Assembly: GCA_963693085.1 (NCBI GenBank)
Contig: OY856413.1
Coordinates: 745,577,056-745,641,055 of the forward strand
From: Alisma plantago-aquatica
Taxonomy: Eukaryota > Streptophyta > Magnoliopsida > Alismatales > Alismataceae
Direction of reading: 5' to 3'
Length of the DNA: 64,000 nt
Part shown: positions 35,423 to 49,240 of the stretch, piece by piece
How positions within the stretch are numbered: the stretch's first letter is position 1
How the letters are laid out: each line of letters opens with the position of its first letter
Made by a program: the position numbers and the translations under genes
The notes under the pieces: model-generated
Told to the model about the DNA's origin: nothing
Seen by the model: only the letters and a program-made list of their open reading frames with translations
The model's database searches: none

Positions 35423-38109
35423 TTATGAAGCAAGTGATTTAGTAAAATTATTTGCTAATTGATTTTCAATATCAACATGATGAAGATATATATCACTTTT
35501 AGCAATATGATCACAAAGAAAATGATGTCTTACTTCAATACGTTTGGTCTGTCTATGTAAAATAGGATTGTTAGATAAGTGTATGGCACTGGTATTATCA
35601 TAGAAAATGGGAGTCATTGATAGAGAAAAACCATAATTATGTAATACTTGTTGCATTCAAAGAAGTTGGGCACATCAACTACTGATAGTCATGTATTTAG
35701 CTTCGATGGTAGATAGAGCAATAATATATTGTTTCTTACTAAACCATGAAACCAAAGATTTTCTGAGTAAGAAACAAACCACTAGTATTTTTTTGATCAG
35801 ACGAAAACTTGCATAATCAACATCGAGATAAGATTGAAGATTAAAAGATCTATTTTTAAGATACCAAATCCCATAATCGATCATGGTAGTCAAATATCTT
35901 AGAATGTGTTTGACAACAACTAGATGTGATTGCATAGGATCATATAGAAATCGGGAACATAAACTAACAAAAAACATGATATCCATATGAGAGGTAGTTA
36001 AGTATAATAAACTTCCAATTATAGATCGAAAAAAAGAATTGTCAATGGGTTCCCCATCCTTGTCTTTATCAATTTTAGTAGATATTGCCATGGGAGTTTA
36101 AGCATGTTTGTAGTTATCCATGTCAATGTGTTTTAGAAGCTCTTTCGTATATTTTTTGTAATTTAGAAAGATACCATGTGGAGTTAATTTGTTTTATTTG
36201 AAATCATAAGAAAATGGTTAGTTCACACATAAGGATCATTCTAAATTGTTTTTGCATGATATCACTAAAATGAGTGCATAGAAATTCTTAAGATGCACCA
36301 AAGATAATATCATCTACATATATTTGAACATTAAGAAAATCTTAGTCATAATTTTTGTTTAAATCTTAGACATAATTTTTGTTAAACAAAGTAGAATCTC
36401 ATTTACTGATAGAGAACCCATTTTGAAATAGGGACTTCTTAAGACAGTCATACAAATTTCTTGAATCTTGTTTTAAACCATATAAAGCCTTCTTAAGTTT
36501 ATAAACATGATTAATATGATTTATATCTTCAAAACTAGGAGGTTGAGAAACATATACTTCTTATTCAATTATTCCATTCAAAAAGGCACTTTTTTCATCT
36601 TGAAATAGTTTGATATTTTATGTGTAGCTAGGGTTAAAAGTATTCTAATTGATTCAAGACCGTCTAGTAGAGAGTATATCTCATCAAAATATATTCCTTC
36701 TTGTTGATTATAGCCTTGACTGACTAATCTTACTTTATTTCTAACAACTTCCTTGGCTTCAATCAATTTATTTTGAAAAACACATTTTCTTCTAGTAATT
36801 GTTTTATCTTGGGTCTTGGAACCAAATCCCACACATCATTTTTAATGAATTAGTTTAATTATTATTCCACTTCTATAATCCAATACTTATATTTAAGAGC
36901 GTCATCCACTTTCTTAGGTTCAATAGTTGCGACAAATGCTATATTTGCTTCATCTTGAGGAGATGGCCCGATTTTTACTTTGTCAGAAGGATTTCCAATA
37001 ATAAGTTCTTGTGGATGATCTTTGATTCATCTTGGTGTAGATTATGATGTGTCCACACTTTATTCTTGTGGTTGTTCAGTTTCAATATTGTTATTATCTT
37101 ATGTTGAAAAAGCAATTATTCAATTGTAGAATTTATGTCATTATCTGAGTTATTATTTATTAGGTTCTCTTACAATTTATGTGAATTTTTCATGTACCTT
37201 TTTATACAAGCTTTACTTGTGGTAGAATATCCTAAAGAGAAACCGTTTCTGACTTAGAATCAAATTATCTCTATCATCTTTAGTATTAAGAATGTAGTAA
37301 GGTCTTCCAAAGGTATGCAAATAATCCACTTTAGGCTTTTTCAGAGAAAAGTATTTCATATGAAGTCTTTGTAAGATGTTGGCTGAATTAAAATACAATT
37401 TTGAACATAACCAGAAGTATGTGCGGCTTCAACCCAAAAAATTTTAGGAGTATTATGTTCTAAAAATATGGTTCTAGCCATTTCTTGTAAAGATCAACTT
37501 CTTCTTTCAACTATACCATTTTGTTGAGGTGTATGAGGAGCATAGAAATTATGTCTATAACCTTTAGATGAACAAAATTCTTCAAATATATGATTTTCAA
37601 AATCTCCACAGTGGTCACTTCTAAAAGATCAGATTTTTGTTTGAAGTTGATTTTCTAATTTTAAGCAAAACTTGATAAACATTTCAACAGTATCATCTTT
37701 TCTAAAAAGGAAATGAACCCATGCATAATTACTATAATCATCAACAATCACAAAGCAATATTTTTACCACCTATCGATTGAGTCTGGTTGGGACCAAAAA
37801 ATTCCATATGAATAAGTTCAAGCGACCGACTAGTACTAAGCATAGAGTTACTTTTGAAAGAAGTTTTGACTTGTTTACCTAAAGTAAATGGTTCATAATT
37901 TTTGGATTTATCAAAAAAATTTTTAGGTAAGCCACATACTAAATCATGCTTCCACAATTTCTTTATTATATAAAACTAGCATGCCCTAGTCTTCTATGTC
38001 ATAGATTTTGAGCATTATTATTTGCAATAAAACATTTTCCTTGAATAGACTTAATAGAGTTAGGCCTAAGTATGTATATATTTCCTATTATTTTCCTTCA
38101 TAGATGGCA
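35423..38109 (-). pseudogene. Copia pol of element F: integrase, reverse transcriptase, RNase H
   Basis: In order on the minus strand: pre-integrase (37748-37957, LPKNFFDKS... with FGPNQTQS), integrase core (about 37500-37545, PHTPQQNGIVERR), integrase C-terminus (37213-37398, TFGRPYYILNTKD), RT N-part (36578-36832, VRNKVRLVSQGYNQQEG), RT catalytic box YVDDII (about 36305-36325), RT C-part and RNase H (35675-36091, GSLLYLTTSHMDI, LVSWFSKKQ), and the C-terminus (35423-35656, NPILHRQTKRIEVRHHF). Numerous stops and frameshifts separate the pieces. The motif style and the extra ORF3 point to the Sirevirus lineage. Gag and the 5' LTR are missing; the copy is cut at 38114 by the family C LTR. Confidence 0.9.
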
Positions 38110-38114
38110 TTACT

Positions 38115-41100
38115 TGTAACACCCCACTTTTATATCACATGCGCAGAAGCATTTTTACTCAATGGGGATGTCATAATATCTTGATCGTGCAATAAAAGTA
38201 AATGAAACAAATTGCACTAATTTAAAACTATTTCATATATAGTTCTTGGCAAAAGAAAATTACATCATGTTCATTTATGAATCTATTCTAATTGGTAACA
38301 TGACTAAGCATATGAAAGATATCTAAACTCTGGGTTGACTTGGTAAATGGCACCCCACCAGGCTAAGCTTGAGTATCCCTAGTCCTTGGTTGTCCTTTTT
38401 ATCCTTCACTTGTTCCAAATCTGATGGACGTCGCGTCTTCATCCATGTAAAACAAACATCACATTAGTAAGCGGTATTTGGCGCTTTATAAGTTAGAAAA
38501 ATAATAACTTGACATGACTAAACCTGACATGAAATAATTTGACATACACTTGAACATGGATTATCTTAAGCATTCATGAGTCATTAATTACATAAAGAAT
38601 TGACTAGTAAATATATGCATCTCTCTCTATGTTGCCCAATTAAGAGCACATGATTTCTAGGAAATCCCTTGATGTTAGGAAAACCCTTGATGACCTCTTG
38701 AGGTCCATGATTCGAGAAGCATATAAAATCTGATTCAATTCTAATTATCTTAATTAATAACATTAATATTATCATGATCTTTGAACTTTAACATGATGGG
38801 ATTTCTACCTCTTAATACCATGATGGGATTTCTCCCTCTTAAATCATAACAAGGTTTTCCTATCTTGAGTATGATTCATTAATCTTAGTCATAATCATAA
38901 TTAGGGTTCTACCATAGACTATAAGCAAACACCCAAGAAAACAATGATAGATATACATGATGTCTTCTTGACGACACATTCATAATTCATAAAATCAATT
39001 AATGTGCATAATCATAAATAAACATGCATTAAACCAAAATTACTTGTGCCAAATATGCATGACCCGCTTACCTAGAGTAGATCACCTTAAGGTCAAGTCC
39101 CTTGATTGAGCCTTTAATCACCTATGATTTGATTAAAATAATAATATGTTCATGAATTTATAATCCTTAAACCATAATCTTGGTGATTTTTTGAAGAGAT
39201 GTAATGTGGAAAACAATGTCTCAAAACAATACCAATTGATAGAAAATAAAAAATTCTTTCCAATGCATGTTTTTGCTCATTTTTCTGACAAGCTAGTAAT
39301 TGTATATGAATTTCCAAAGAATGGCCCAATCGAAAATCATAAAAAAGCCACATGGGTGACAATATCCAACTCAATGCACAACTTGTCTGGTCCCAATGTG
39401 TGGCACAATCGGATCCAACCTTATGGCAAAGCAATGCACGTGGTTGTTAAAGCCAGGGCGAGCATCAAAAGTCTGAAATACCCTTGCACCTTATTTCATT
39501 TAATTGAAATCATGGGTATATCAGGGTCATTACATGACTTGGGATCTTCCCCTTCTCATCCATGGCACTCAAGCTTCTCTCTCCAGGAGCAAGAACTCAT
39601 GATCCATGCTTAAAGGATGGGACAAAGCTCAAGTAAATATCATGCTCATCGAAATCGCCGCATCCATCCGACCTAGAGTATCCTTGACTTGAGTTAGGAG
39701 GAAACCGAGAGCAAGAGGATGATCCCCGCTCAAATAAACAACTAGGTGAAGATCGATAAAGCCTAAAGGGGCAAACTTGAAGCGAACCAATAACCAGAGA
39801 GAGTATGCGGGGGAAAGACAATGTCGGGTGATCATTCCTGATTGAGAAAGGACCACCGTGGCCTGGGCGTTCACTAGAGAAAAAGAAAATAGGGGATGGA
39901 TATGGAGGTACAAAACCACATCATCTAGACAGAAAAGTAAGAAATAATGTTGGGAGAAGTATCATTGGGGAAAGGCAAGGCTAAAGCAGGGGTCTCATTG
40001 TCGGAGAGGCACCAGGGTGGACAAATGATAAAACACCAAAGAGAGTCCAAAACACAGATATAGGGTATGACATCTGGGGCAAAAGTGCAACAAAGGGGTG
40101 AATGGGAAACGTCAAATGGTCATTGGTGGTGCTTACTGGACAACCAATTGAACCCAAGGAGCCAGAGAAGATTGAGGCGAGGCCAAGGTCATCGATGATC
40201 AAACTGAGTAGGTCAGGGCAGCTTGGAGCACATGGGGTGCAATTAGAGGATGAGGAGCAATGCCTACCCTATGGTTCTACTATAGGATCCATTTGTTAGG
40301 TGGGAGTGGTGTTATGATGAGCTATGCAAATCAGGGTGGTGAGGGGAAAGAAGCCCTAATTGGGCATTTTGATCACAACTCACAAGGGAAGGAAATTTAT
40401 AGCTTGATGGATTTGTAATTCCACTGCAGATTTAGAGGATAAGAAATCTCCAAAAATGGTCGTGAAGTAGCGAGGGAGGAAAGGGTCCGGAAGGAAACAC
40501 CATGTTTCTACATTTATACCTGCAATTAAAATGGAGGTGGAAGATGACAGGAGAGCCATCGGATTGAGAACGAGCATTCAGATTGTGTGAGTGAGAAAGG
40601 AACAAGGAAAAGAGGTGTGTGACAGTGGGAAAATACACAGACCATTGTCTTAATACGCACATTTATTGAATTTGTAATTAAAATCTAGTCAACCAATATT
40701 CAAAACTTCCCTAGTTAGTTTGGAGGATCAAATATGGTTAAAACTTATCCAAATTTGGACCATACATCCAATAAGAAACCTAGATTCTTTCTATCCTCTT
40801 AGATTTCTATTTTAACATGTTATGACCATAATTTATATATGTCCATTTAAATTTGAATTTAATGTATTAATACATTAGACAATTGGGGAAATACTCTCCT
40901 TTGTGACCCCTTGAGTCAAAATTAGAGATAATAACTTATTACCTACTCAAAATTTATCTTGTCTACCTATCATGCCTTTTTGAGCAACTTCTTTGGAGGG
41001 GAGAGAAAAATACAATAAATGACACCTTCCTCTTATATTGAAAGCTATAAAGGAAAAAGGAAAAACTTCGTGCCCAAGGCATCTACTCCATATTTATATT

Positions 41101-41389
41101 TTCAATTTCCACTTATTTTCTCTCTCTTTTATTTCTTTTAGAAATTTTCAAGAATGGGAGAGAGAAAAAGGAAAGGAGAACAAATGTTCATAGAATTGAG
41201 TTAATTGCAACACATAATGCACATATGAATGAGAAAATATATTTTGAGTTTCATTTTGATTTTTCTTACTTCATTTTCATATAATAAATACCATTTCGTG
41301 GTATTATTATATTAAACCTCCAACTATTGCTATTTAGGGAAAACCCCATTCTAAGGTTTAAATTAGTCTTGTAAATTTGGGGTGTGACA
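38115..41389 (-). repeat. Family C 3' LTR (C2)
   Basis: 3,275 bp, TGTAACACCCCAC to GGGGTGTGACA; the ends form an 11-bp imperfect inverted repeat. The first 1.2 kb match C1. A purine-rich tract on its right (minus AAGGTGGGTAGAAT) shows it is the 3' LTR of a minus-strand element. It was inserted into Copia F, with TTACT at 38110-38114 as the left target copy. The right copy is not in the window. ORFs at 39150-40660 lie in a GC-richer part and have no domain. Confidence 0.8.
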
Positions 41390-41622
41390 ATTCTACCCAC
41401 CTTAAAATAAATTTCACCCTCAAAATTTTCCAAGATACTAACCACCTTACGGTTTTGCTTAACTCTTCATTTAATTATAATTAACATTTCAAGGTTCATT
41501 TATGTTCACAATTTTGCATTAAAATATATATGTAACATATAACATCTAGATTTCATAAAATATTTATGTGCACCTAGCTTAGGGTTTATGAACCAAACTT
41601 ATTAGTATACTTAGAGAACCTA
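41390..41622 (-). mobile_element. 3' end of the family C internal region
   Basis: 233 bp between the C2 LTR and the first D LTR. Minus-strand sequence beside the LTR (AAAATTTTGAGGGTGAAATT then purines) resembles the 3' end of A, B and D. No coding motif. Interrupted at 41623 by a D LTR. Confidence 0.65.
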
Positions 41623-42817
41623 TGTAAGGAGGCACGATCACCCCCTTACTAAAAATAAAATTGAAGAATTAACATCCATTGCAAACACACTCAAATGTAT
41701 GTTGGAATAGGCATAAATTTTCCAAATTTATTATGATGGAATGTAAAAGACCAAAGTGTAGTAGAGGAATAAAAATAATGACTATATTCAATTTTCATAA
41801 AAGATTACAAAGGTACATCATAATATCCCATAAGGGTTTACATGTATGATACAACATAAGGATCTAAGTAGAGGGAAATCTAAACCATAACAACTTTATC
41901 TCCAAGCTTTAACTCCTTAAGCTAGTCCAAAACTTCATGCCTTATCATCCAAGTCCTTCAGCTAGGGTTGGAAGCATACCCCAGCAAGAAGAGAAAATAG
42001 ATGACATCAGCAAAGGCTGGTATGTGCATACTAAATAGGAAAACGATCAATATATGGAATAAAGGACATCAAATATAAAAGGCTTCCCATAGAAAGGATA
42101 AGGACCACCCAAATGGGTATGAAGAGAAAAGGAATGGAAACCATATGATAACAAAAGAATACTTTCCATTAATAAAACATAAAGATTGTGCCACACAAGC
42201 ACATGTAAAGAATTAGGGCACACACCCCATATCATCAACCTGCATGCATGTGAGATAAACATAGCGCTAGAACAATATAAACACAAATGCGACCAAGTCT
42301 CATAAACTTGAAACCTGATAGAGAAAGGAATATTTCCAATATCCCAAATATATAAAACATGGAACAAGAATCACACATATTACCATGGGTATGAGGTTCC
42401 TTTCCATCCTAAAAGATCAGGAAATATCACATCTGCTCGGCAGGAAATAACACATCTACCATAAAAACCAATGCAATTACACTACTCTAGTGCTACTGAA
42501 TCATATAGCATGTTAAATTTAGAGGAAAGTAGAAAGTATAGTCATAATATATAAACTAGTCACCACATAAGTGACTAATATATACATCCACCTCATAAGT
42601 GGGCAAAAGACATCACATGTCATCTTTTAGAGTTCCATCATGAACACATCATAAGATAAGAGTTCAAAAGAATATCCATGATCACATGATCAATATCAAA
42701 TAAGGTAGTTCACATGAACCATGATTTTCTAAAGAAAAGACATTGTGTATAGGCTAATGTCCATAGGACAAAGAGAATGAATAAGCATAGGTGAATTGCT
42801 CAACATATAAGAATAGG
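41623..42817 (-). repeat. Partial family D LTR (D1)
   Basis: The left-hand 1,195 bp of a D LTR, TGTAAGGAGG to GAATAGG, abutting the start of a complete D LTR without any spacer. The missing remainder is not found right of the array, where B has cut in. Confidence 0.8.
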
Positions 42818-45666
42818 TGTAAGGAGGCAGGATCACCCCTTTACTAAAAAAATTTGAAGAATAAAGCATCCATTCCAAACACACTCAAAGGTATGCTGGA
42901 ATATGTGTAAAATTTTCAAACTCCAATAAATGGTATTCAAAACAACCAAAGTCTAGCAGCGGAATAAAAATAATGACTATATTCAATTTTCACAAAAGAT
43001 TACAAAAATACATCATAATATCCCATAAGGGTTTACATGTATGATACAACATAAGGATCTAAGTAGAGGGAAATCTAAACCATAACAACTTTGTCTCCAA
43101 GCATTAACTCCTTAAGCTAGTCCAAAACTTCATGCCTTATCATCCAAGTCCTGCACCTAAGGTTGGAAGCATACCCCAGCAAGAAGAGAAAATAGATGAC
43201 ATCAACAAAGGCTCGTATGTGCATACTAAATAGGAAAATTGAGCTATATATGGAATAAAGGACAACAAATATAAAAGGCTTCCCATAGAAAGGATAAGGA
43301 CCACCCAAATGGGTATCAAGAGAAAATGAATTGAAATCATATGATAACAAAAGAATACTTGCCATTAATAAAACATAAAGATTGTGCCACACCAGCACAT
43401 GTAAAGAATTAGGGCACACACCCCATATGATCAACCTGCATGCATGCGAGATAAACATAGCCCTAGAACAATATAAACACAAAGGCGGACAACTCTCATA
43501 AACTTGAAACCTGGTAAAGAAAAGAATACTTCCAATCTCCCAAATATATAAAATATGGGCCGAGAATCACAAATCTTGCCATGGGTATGAGGTTCCTTTC
43601 CATCCCAAAAGAGCAAGAAATATCACATCTGCTCGGCATGAAATAACACATATACCGTAAAAACCAATGCAAGTACACTACTCTAGTGCTACTAAATCAC
43701 ATTGCATGTTAAATGTAGAGGAAAGTAGAAAGTATAGTTAGAATATATAAACTAGTCACCACATAAGTGACCAAGATATACATCCACCTCATAAGTGGGC
43801 AAAAGACATCACATGTCATCTTTTAGAGTTCCATAATGAACAAAGCATAAGATAAGAGTTCAAAAGAATATCCATGATCACATGATCAATATCAAATGAG
43901 GTAGTTCACATGAACCATGATTTTCAAAAGAAAAGACATTGTGTATAGGCTAATGTCCATTGGTCAAAGAGAATGAATAAGCATAGGTGAATTGCTCAAC
44001 ATAGAAGAATAGGGGATACATCATACCTCAAGTTCAGAGTCTAAACAGTCCAAGTCAAGACAAGGCCTCCAAAGAACCTCTAGGGAATGTGGATAGGTCC
44101 AATAAATAAGGTTACTAAGCTTAGAGAGGTTTGTTTCTCCAACAAAGCTCCTATCTCGAGCAAGAAGCACCTTGCCCACTTTAGAGGTGAAAAACCCTAA
44201 CAAAAGACCATGGAGATGAGGTGTTTATGGGTTCTAGGTGGGGTTTCACCATGGAAGGCCATGGTTCTGACCTGAAGGAAGGTGGAAGGAAGACTAACAA
44301 CATGAAAATAGGAAGAAAAGGAGAAAACTTACTAGTTTTGGTCGAAATAACCAAGGAAGAGCTTTAGAAACCCTAAATAGAGCAAATTTGGAACCCTAGG
44401 AGCCTTATTCACCAAGGTAGGCACCTTCTTTTACCTTGGGACACAACCTTCATGGAAAAATAGAGTAGGAATGATGATTTAAGATAGAGGAAATAAAATA
44501 GAGCAAGAGTTTTCGAATTGGGAGTTGGGAAGGGGTAGATATGGCTTTATAAAGAAAGAGGTCAAGTATGAAGTGTCTATGAGACTTTCCATGTGCGATG
44601 TATAAGGGTGTCTATGGACATGAGAGCCTTTATGGATAAGGAAGAAGTCAAGAATGAGGTGTAAAGTTACTTTCCATGTGTCCAATGCTAAGGGTGCCTA
44701 TGGACATGCAAACCTTTATGGATAAGGAAGAAGTCAAGCATGAGGTGTCCATGAAGCTTTCCATGTGTCCTTAGCCTAGGGATTTCATGGCCATGCAAGA
44801 GGACAACCCATAGAGGCTTATTGAATATCAAATGTCAATTTATGGACACTTATAGGCCATACCAACCGACCTCCAATCAAAGAAATAACCCCATTGGTTG
44901 ATAGCTTCTAAAGATAAGCTCATTTTTAAAGATAGTAATCCCTAAAATGCCCTTGGAAAGAAACACCTTCAAACCAAGGTGCAACTAGGTTCCCTATGGT
45001 TCAAAAACTCGAGAATGTAAAGGGAATCTATAAGGATTATAATGCATGTGACAATTTGCAAAGAAAACCTCCCAATTAGGTGAATTGCAGAAAAGTCTAG
45101 AATGTACCTAAAATTGCACAACTTGTACAAACAACATCCAAATTTGTCCAAACTTCATCCACAAGTTATCTTTGATGTTTTGAGTATGAATTTGCCATTA
45201 TTTATATATTTTGAAGTTATATAATCACATTATTCATTACTTATGCCTTTACTTATTTTCTCTCTCCTAAACTTATCCTAATATTTCAAAGTTGTCCAAA
45301 TTAGATGAAATTTGACATGTAGGCTAATTTTGACATGTAGATTTTGAATTTGAAGTTTGTTTCCACTTTTGAGAGTTCTTTTTATGAGATATGTCATATG
45401 ACCCATTAACGACCCATTATCTAAATTATTCATCCAATTAAGTTTCTTATCTTCATATTACCACCAAAATGAGTTGTGGCATATTTTATGTATCCATTAT
45501 AAACCTGAGATTAATGTTAGAACATTAGATTACATTAAGGCGATCTATACATGCATTAGCTCATTGGGGTTATACTAAACATCTATTTAGGTCTAACCTT
45601 CAACCTTGTTTGGCTAAGTCCAAAATGTCAACTTCTAAGGTAGGGTCCAAGATCTAGTATGTTACA
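42818..45666 (-). repeat. Complete family D LTR (D2)
   Basis: 2,849 bp, TGTAAGGAGG to TATGTTACA. Acts as the 3' LTR of the short internal region to its right (purine tract adjoining). It holds a hydrophobic ORF (43140-43340) and the 60-codon leader ORF (44021-44203), both kept in D3. TATA-like CTTTATAAAG at about 44546. Confidence 0.9.
44021..44203 (-). CDS. 60-codon leader ORF of D LTR (copy D2)
   Basis: Same start and stop as the copies at 9606-9788 and 47604-47786; begins MLGFFTSKV. No domain is recognised. Translation is unproven. Confidence 0.25.
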   Translation of the reverse strand: MLGFFTSKVGKVLLARDRSFVGETNLSKLSNLIYWTYPHSLEVLWRPCLDLDCLDSELEV

Positions 45667-46068
45667 GCACACCGCCCCTTAAAGGGATTTCGTCCTCGAA
45701 ATCAAAACATCCATATATAAGAAAACAACTTATTCACCCCCCTTAAAGGATTCATGTTATTAAGTCAAAACTATTCTTTAGGTACCAAAGGTTCAACTAC
45801 ACTTCCTTACATCCAACTACATAAGCATCATGCAAAAAAAAGAAACATAACTTGCAAAGACTAACTATGAACTATGGGTTAACTTGATCTTGTCCATCCT
45901 CAAACAAGTCTTTACACCTGGAAGACTAGTTCAACATATTAGGGTACCTAAAGATAAATAATATAGATGTCTAAGGCTACTATTGCCTAAAAGGATGCTA
46001 TTTTGGGCAATTCATATCAGCTCAGGCCAGACCAATATCATATGGATTCGGGAGTCCTCATAAACCAA

Positions 46069-46127
46069 GCTAGTGGTGCGGAGGAAAATCTTGCCAACCC
46101 CCGAACCCTGATCCTTTCTAGACACCT
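46069..46127 (-). promoter_or_regulatory. Shared leader block, family D (first)
   Basis: TAGTGGTGCGGAGGAAAAT, TTGCCAACCCCC and GATCC-TTTCTAGACACCT (plus reading) match A and B. It lies about 250 bp from the primer site, farther than in A and B. Confidence 0.55.
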
Positions 46128-46380
46128 TTGATTTCAACTTCATGTCCTAGTAGCTGCCTAAAGGCCAAGCTAAACAACCTCAAGTTACTATGGTTACTTA
46201 TGCATCTTTTAGTTGTAAGTATTTTAGGGATCTATTCATCATTATTCTAATGTGAAACTATAGGATCCTAAAGCAACCCTTCATCATCTATTGATCAACT
46301 CTAGGGAAAACTTGTCACTTAAAGGTAAGGCAAGTATACTAACTAGGGAGACAAAATTGAAATAGTCAGATTTCGACTAC

Positions 46381-46397
46381 CATGGGCTCTGATACCA
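46381..46397 (-). other. Primer-binding site, family D (first)
   Basis: Minus strand TGGTATCAGAGCCCATG, an intact initiator-tRNA-Met site, three bases from LTR D3. Confidence 0.9.
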
Positions 46398-46400
46398 TGC

Positions 46401-49240
46401 TGTATGGAGGCATGATCACCCCCTTACTAAAATTTTTTTGAAGAATAAAACATCCATTCCAAACACACTCAAAGGTATGTTGGAATTGGTGCAAAATTTT
46501 CAAACTTCAATAAATGGTATTCAAAACAACCAAAGTCTAGCAGCGGAATAAAAATAATGACTATATTCAATTTTTACAAAAGATTACAAAAGTATATCAT
46601 AATATCCCATAAGGGTTTACATGTAAGATACAACATAAGGATCTAAGTAGAGGGAAATCTAAACCATAACAACTTTGTCTCCAAAATTTAACTCCTTAAG
46701 CTAGTCTAAAACTTCATGCCTTATCATCCAAGTCCTTCACCTAGGGTTGGAAGCATACCCCAGCAAGAAGAGAAAATAAATGACATCAGCAAATGCTGGT
46801 ATGTGCATACTAAATAGGAAAATTGAGCTATATATGGAATAAATGACAACAAATATAAAAGGCTTCCCATAGAAAGGATAAGGACCACCCAAATGGGTAT
46901 CAAGAGAAAAAGAATTTTAATCATATGATAACACATGAATACTTGCCATTAATAAAACATAAAGATTGTGCCACACCAGCACATGTAAAGAATTAGGGCA
47001 CACACCCCATATCATCAACCTGCATGCATGTGAGATAAACATAGACCTAGAATAATATAAACACAAAGGGGCCAAGTCTCATAAACTTGAAACCTGATAG
47101 AGAAAGGAATACTTCCAATCTACCAAATATATAAAACATGGGCCAAGAATCACACATCTTGCCCTGGGTATGTGGTTCCTTTCCATACCAAATGAGCAGG
47201 AAATATCACATCTGCTCGGCAAGAAATAACACATCTGCCATAAAAACCAATGCAATTACAATACTCTAGTGCTACAAAATCACATAGCATGATAAATGTA
47301 GAGGTAAGTAGAAAGTATAATCAGAATATATAAACTAGTCACCACATAAGTGACCAAGACATACATCCACCTTATAAGTGGGCAAAAGACATCATATGCC
47401 ATCTTTTAGAGTTCCATCATGAACAAAGCATAATATAAGAGTTAAAAAGAATATCCATGATCACATGATCAATATCAAATAAGGTAGTTCACATGAACCA
47501 TGATTTTCAAAAGAAAAGACATTGTGTATAGGCTAATGTCCATAGGACAAAGAGAATGAATAAGCATAGGTGAATTGCTCAACATAGAAGAATAGGCGAT
47601 ACATCATACCTCAAGTTCAGAGTCTAAATAGTCCAAGTCAAGCCTAGGCCTCCAAATAACCTCTAGGGAAGGTGGATAGGTCCAATAAGTGAGGTTACTA
47701 AGCTTAGATAGGATGGTTTCTCCAACAAAGCTCCTATCTCGAGAAAGAAGCACCTTCTCCACTTTAGAGGTGAAAAACCCTAACAAAATAACATGGAGAT
47801 GAGGTGTTTATGGGTTCTAGGTGGGGTTTCACCATGTAAGGCCATGGCTTTGACATGAAGGAAGGCGGAAGGAAGACTAAAAACATGAAAATAGAAAGAA
47901 AAGGAGAAAACTTACTAGTTTTGGTCAAAACAACCAAGGAGGAGCTTTAGAAACCCTAAATAGAGCAAATTTGGAACCCTAGGAGCCTTCTTCACCAAGG
48001 TAGGCACCTCCTTTTACCTTGGGATAGAACCTTTGTGGAAAAATAGAGTAGGAATTATGCTCCAAGATAGAGGAAATAAAGGAGAGCAAGAGTTTTCAAA
48101 TTGGGAGTTGGGAAGGGGTAGATATGGTTATATAAAGAAATAGGTCAAGTATGAGGTGTCTATGAGACTTTCCATGTGCGATGTATAAGGGTGTCCATGG
48201 ACATGAGAGACTTTATGGATAAGGAATATGTCAAGAACGAGGTTTCAAGTTACTTTCCATGTGTCTAATGCGAAGGGTGCCTATGGACATGCAAACGTTT
48301 ATGGATAAGGAAGAAGTCAAGCATGAGGTGTCCATGGAGCTTTCCATGTGTCCTTAGCCTAGGGATTTCATGGCCATGCAAGAGGGAAGCTCATAGAGGC
48401 ATCTTGAATATAAAATGTCGGTTTATGGACACTTATAGGTCATCCCAACCGACCTCCAATCAAAGAAATAACCCCATTGGTTGATAGCTTCTAAAGTTAA
48501 GCTCATTTATAAGGAGAGTAATTCCTAAAATGCCCTTGGAAAGAAACACCGTCAAACCAAGGGGCAGCTAGGCTACCTATGGTTCAAAAACTCTAGTACG
48601 GTAAGGGAATATATAAGGATTATAATTCATGTGACAATTTAAAAGAAAACCTCCTAATTGGGTAAATTATAGAAAAGTCCACAATGTACCTAAAATTGCA
48701 CAACTTGTACAAACAACATCAAAATTGGACCAAACTCCATCCACAAGTTATATTTGATGTTTTGAATATGAATTTGACATTATTTCCATATTTTGAAGTT
48801 ATATAATCACATTATTCATTACTTATGCCTTTTACTCATTTTCTCTCTCCTAAACTTATCCTAATATTTCAAGGTTGTCCAAATTAGATGAAATTTAACA
48901 TGTAGGCTAATTTTGATATGTAGATTTTGAATTTGAAGTTTTTTTACACTTTTGAGACTTCTTTTTATGAGATATATCATATGGCCCATTAACGACCCAT
49001 TATTTAAATTATTCATCCAATTAAGTTTCTTATCTTCATATTACCACCAAAATGAGTTATGTGGCATATTTTATGTATCCATTATAAACCAAAGATTAAT
49101 GTTAGAAAATTAGGTTACATTAAGGTGATCTATACATGCATTAGCTCATTGGGGTTATACTAAAGTCTAATCTTCAACCTTATTTGGCTAAGTCCAAAAT
49201 GTCAACTTCCAAGGTAGGGTCCGAGATCTAGTATGTTACA
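46401..49240 (-). repeat. Complete family D LTR (D3)
   Basis: 2,840 bp, TGTATGGAGG to TATGTTACA, closely matching D2. It has a primer site on its left and a purine tract on its right, so it is shared by two internal regions. Confidence 0.9.
47604..47786 (-). CDS. 60-codon leader ORF of D LTR (copy D3)
   Basis: Same length and ends as in D0 and D2, no domain recognised; see the notes on those copies for the weak selection signal. Confidence 0.25.
   Translation of the reverse strand: MLGFFTSKVEKVLLSRDRSFVGETILSKLSNLTYWTYPPSLEVIWRPRLDLDYLDSELEV

Larger units (their letters stand above)
45667..46400 (-). mobile_element. 734-bp internal region of family D (first)
   Basis: Contains a chromovirus-like 3' end (minus GATTTCGAGGACGAAATCCC then AAGGGGCGGTG) beside D2, the shared leader block at 46069-46127, and a perfect initiator-tRNA-Met primer site beside D3. 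There is no ORF of note. The internal region is about a quarter of the LTR length. Both neighbouring LTRs are complete. Confidence 0.85.

Noticed and set aside
11727..41389. C1 and C2 as the two LTRs of one giant element
   Set aside because: C1 has its primer site on the left and C2 its purine tract on the right. For one minus-strand element, the 5' LTR should be on the right and the 3' LTR on the left, so they belong to different insertions.
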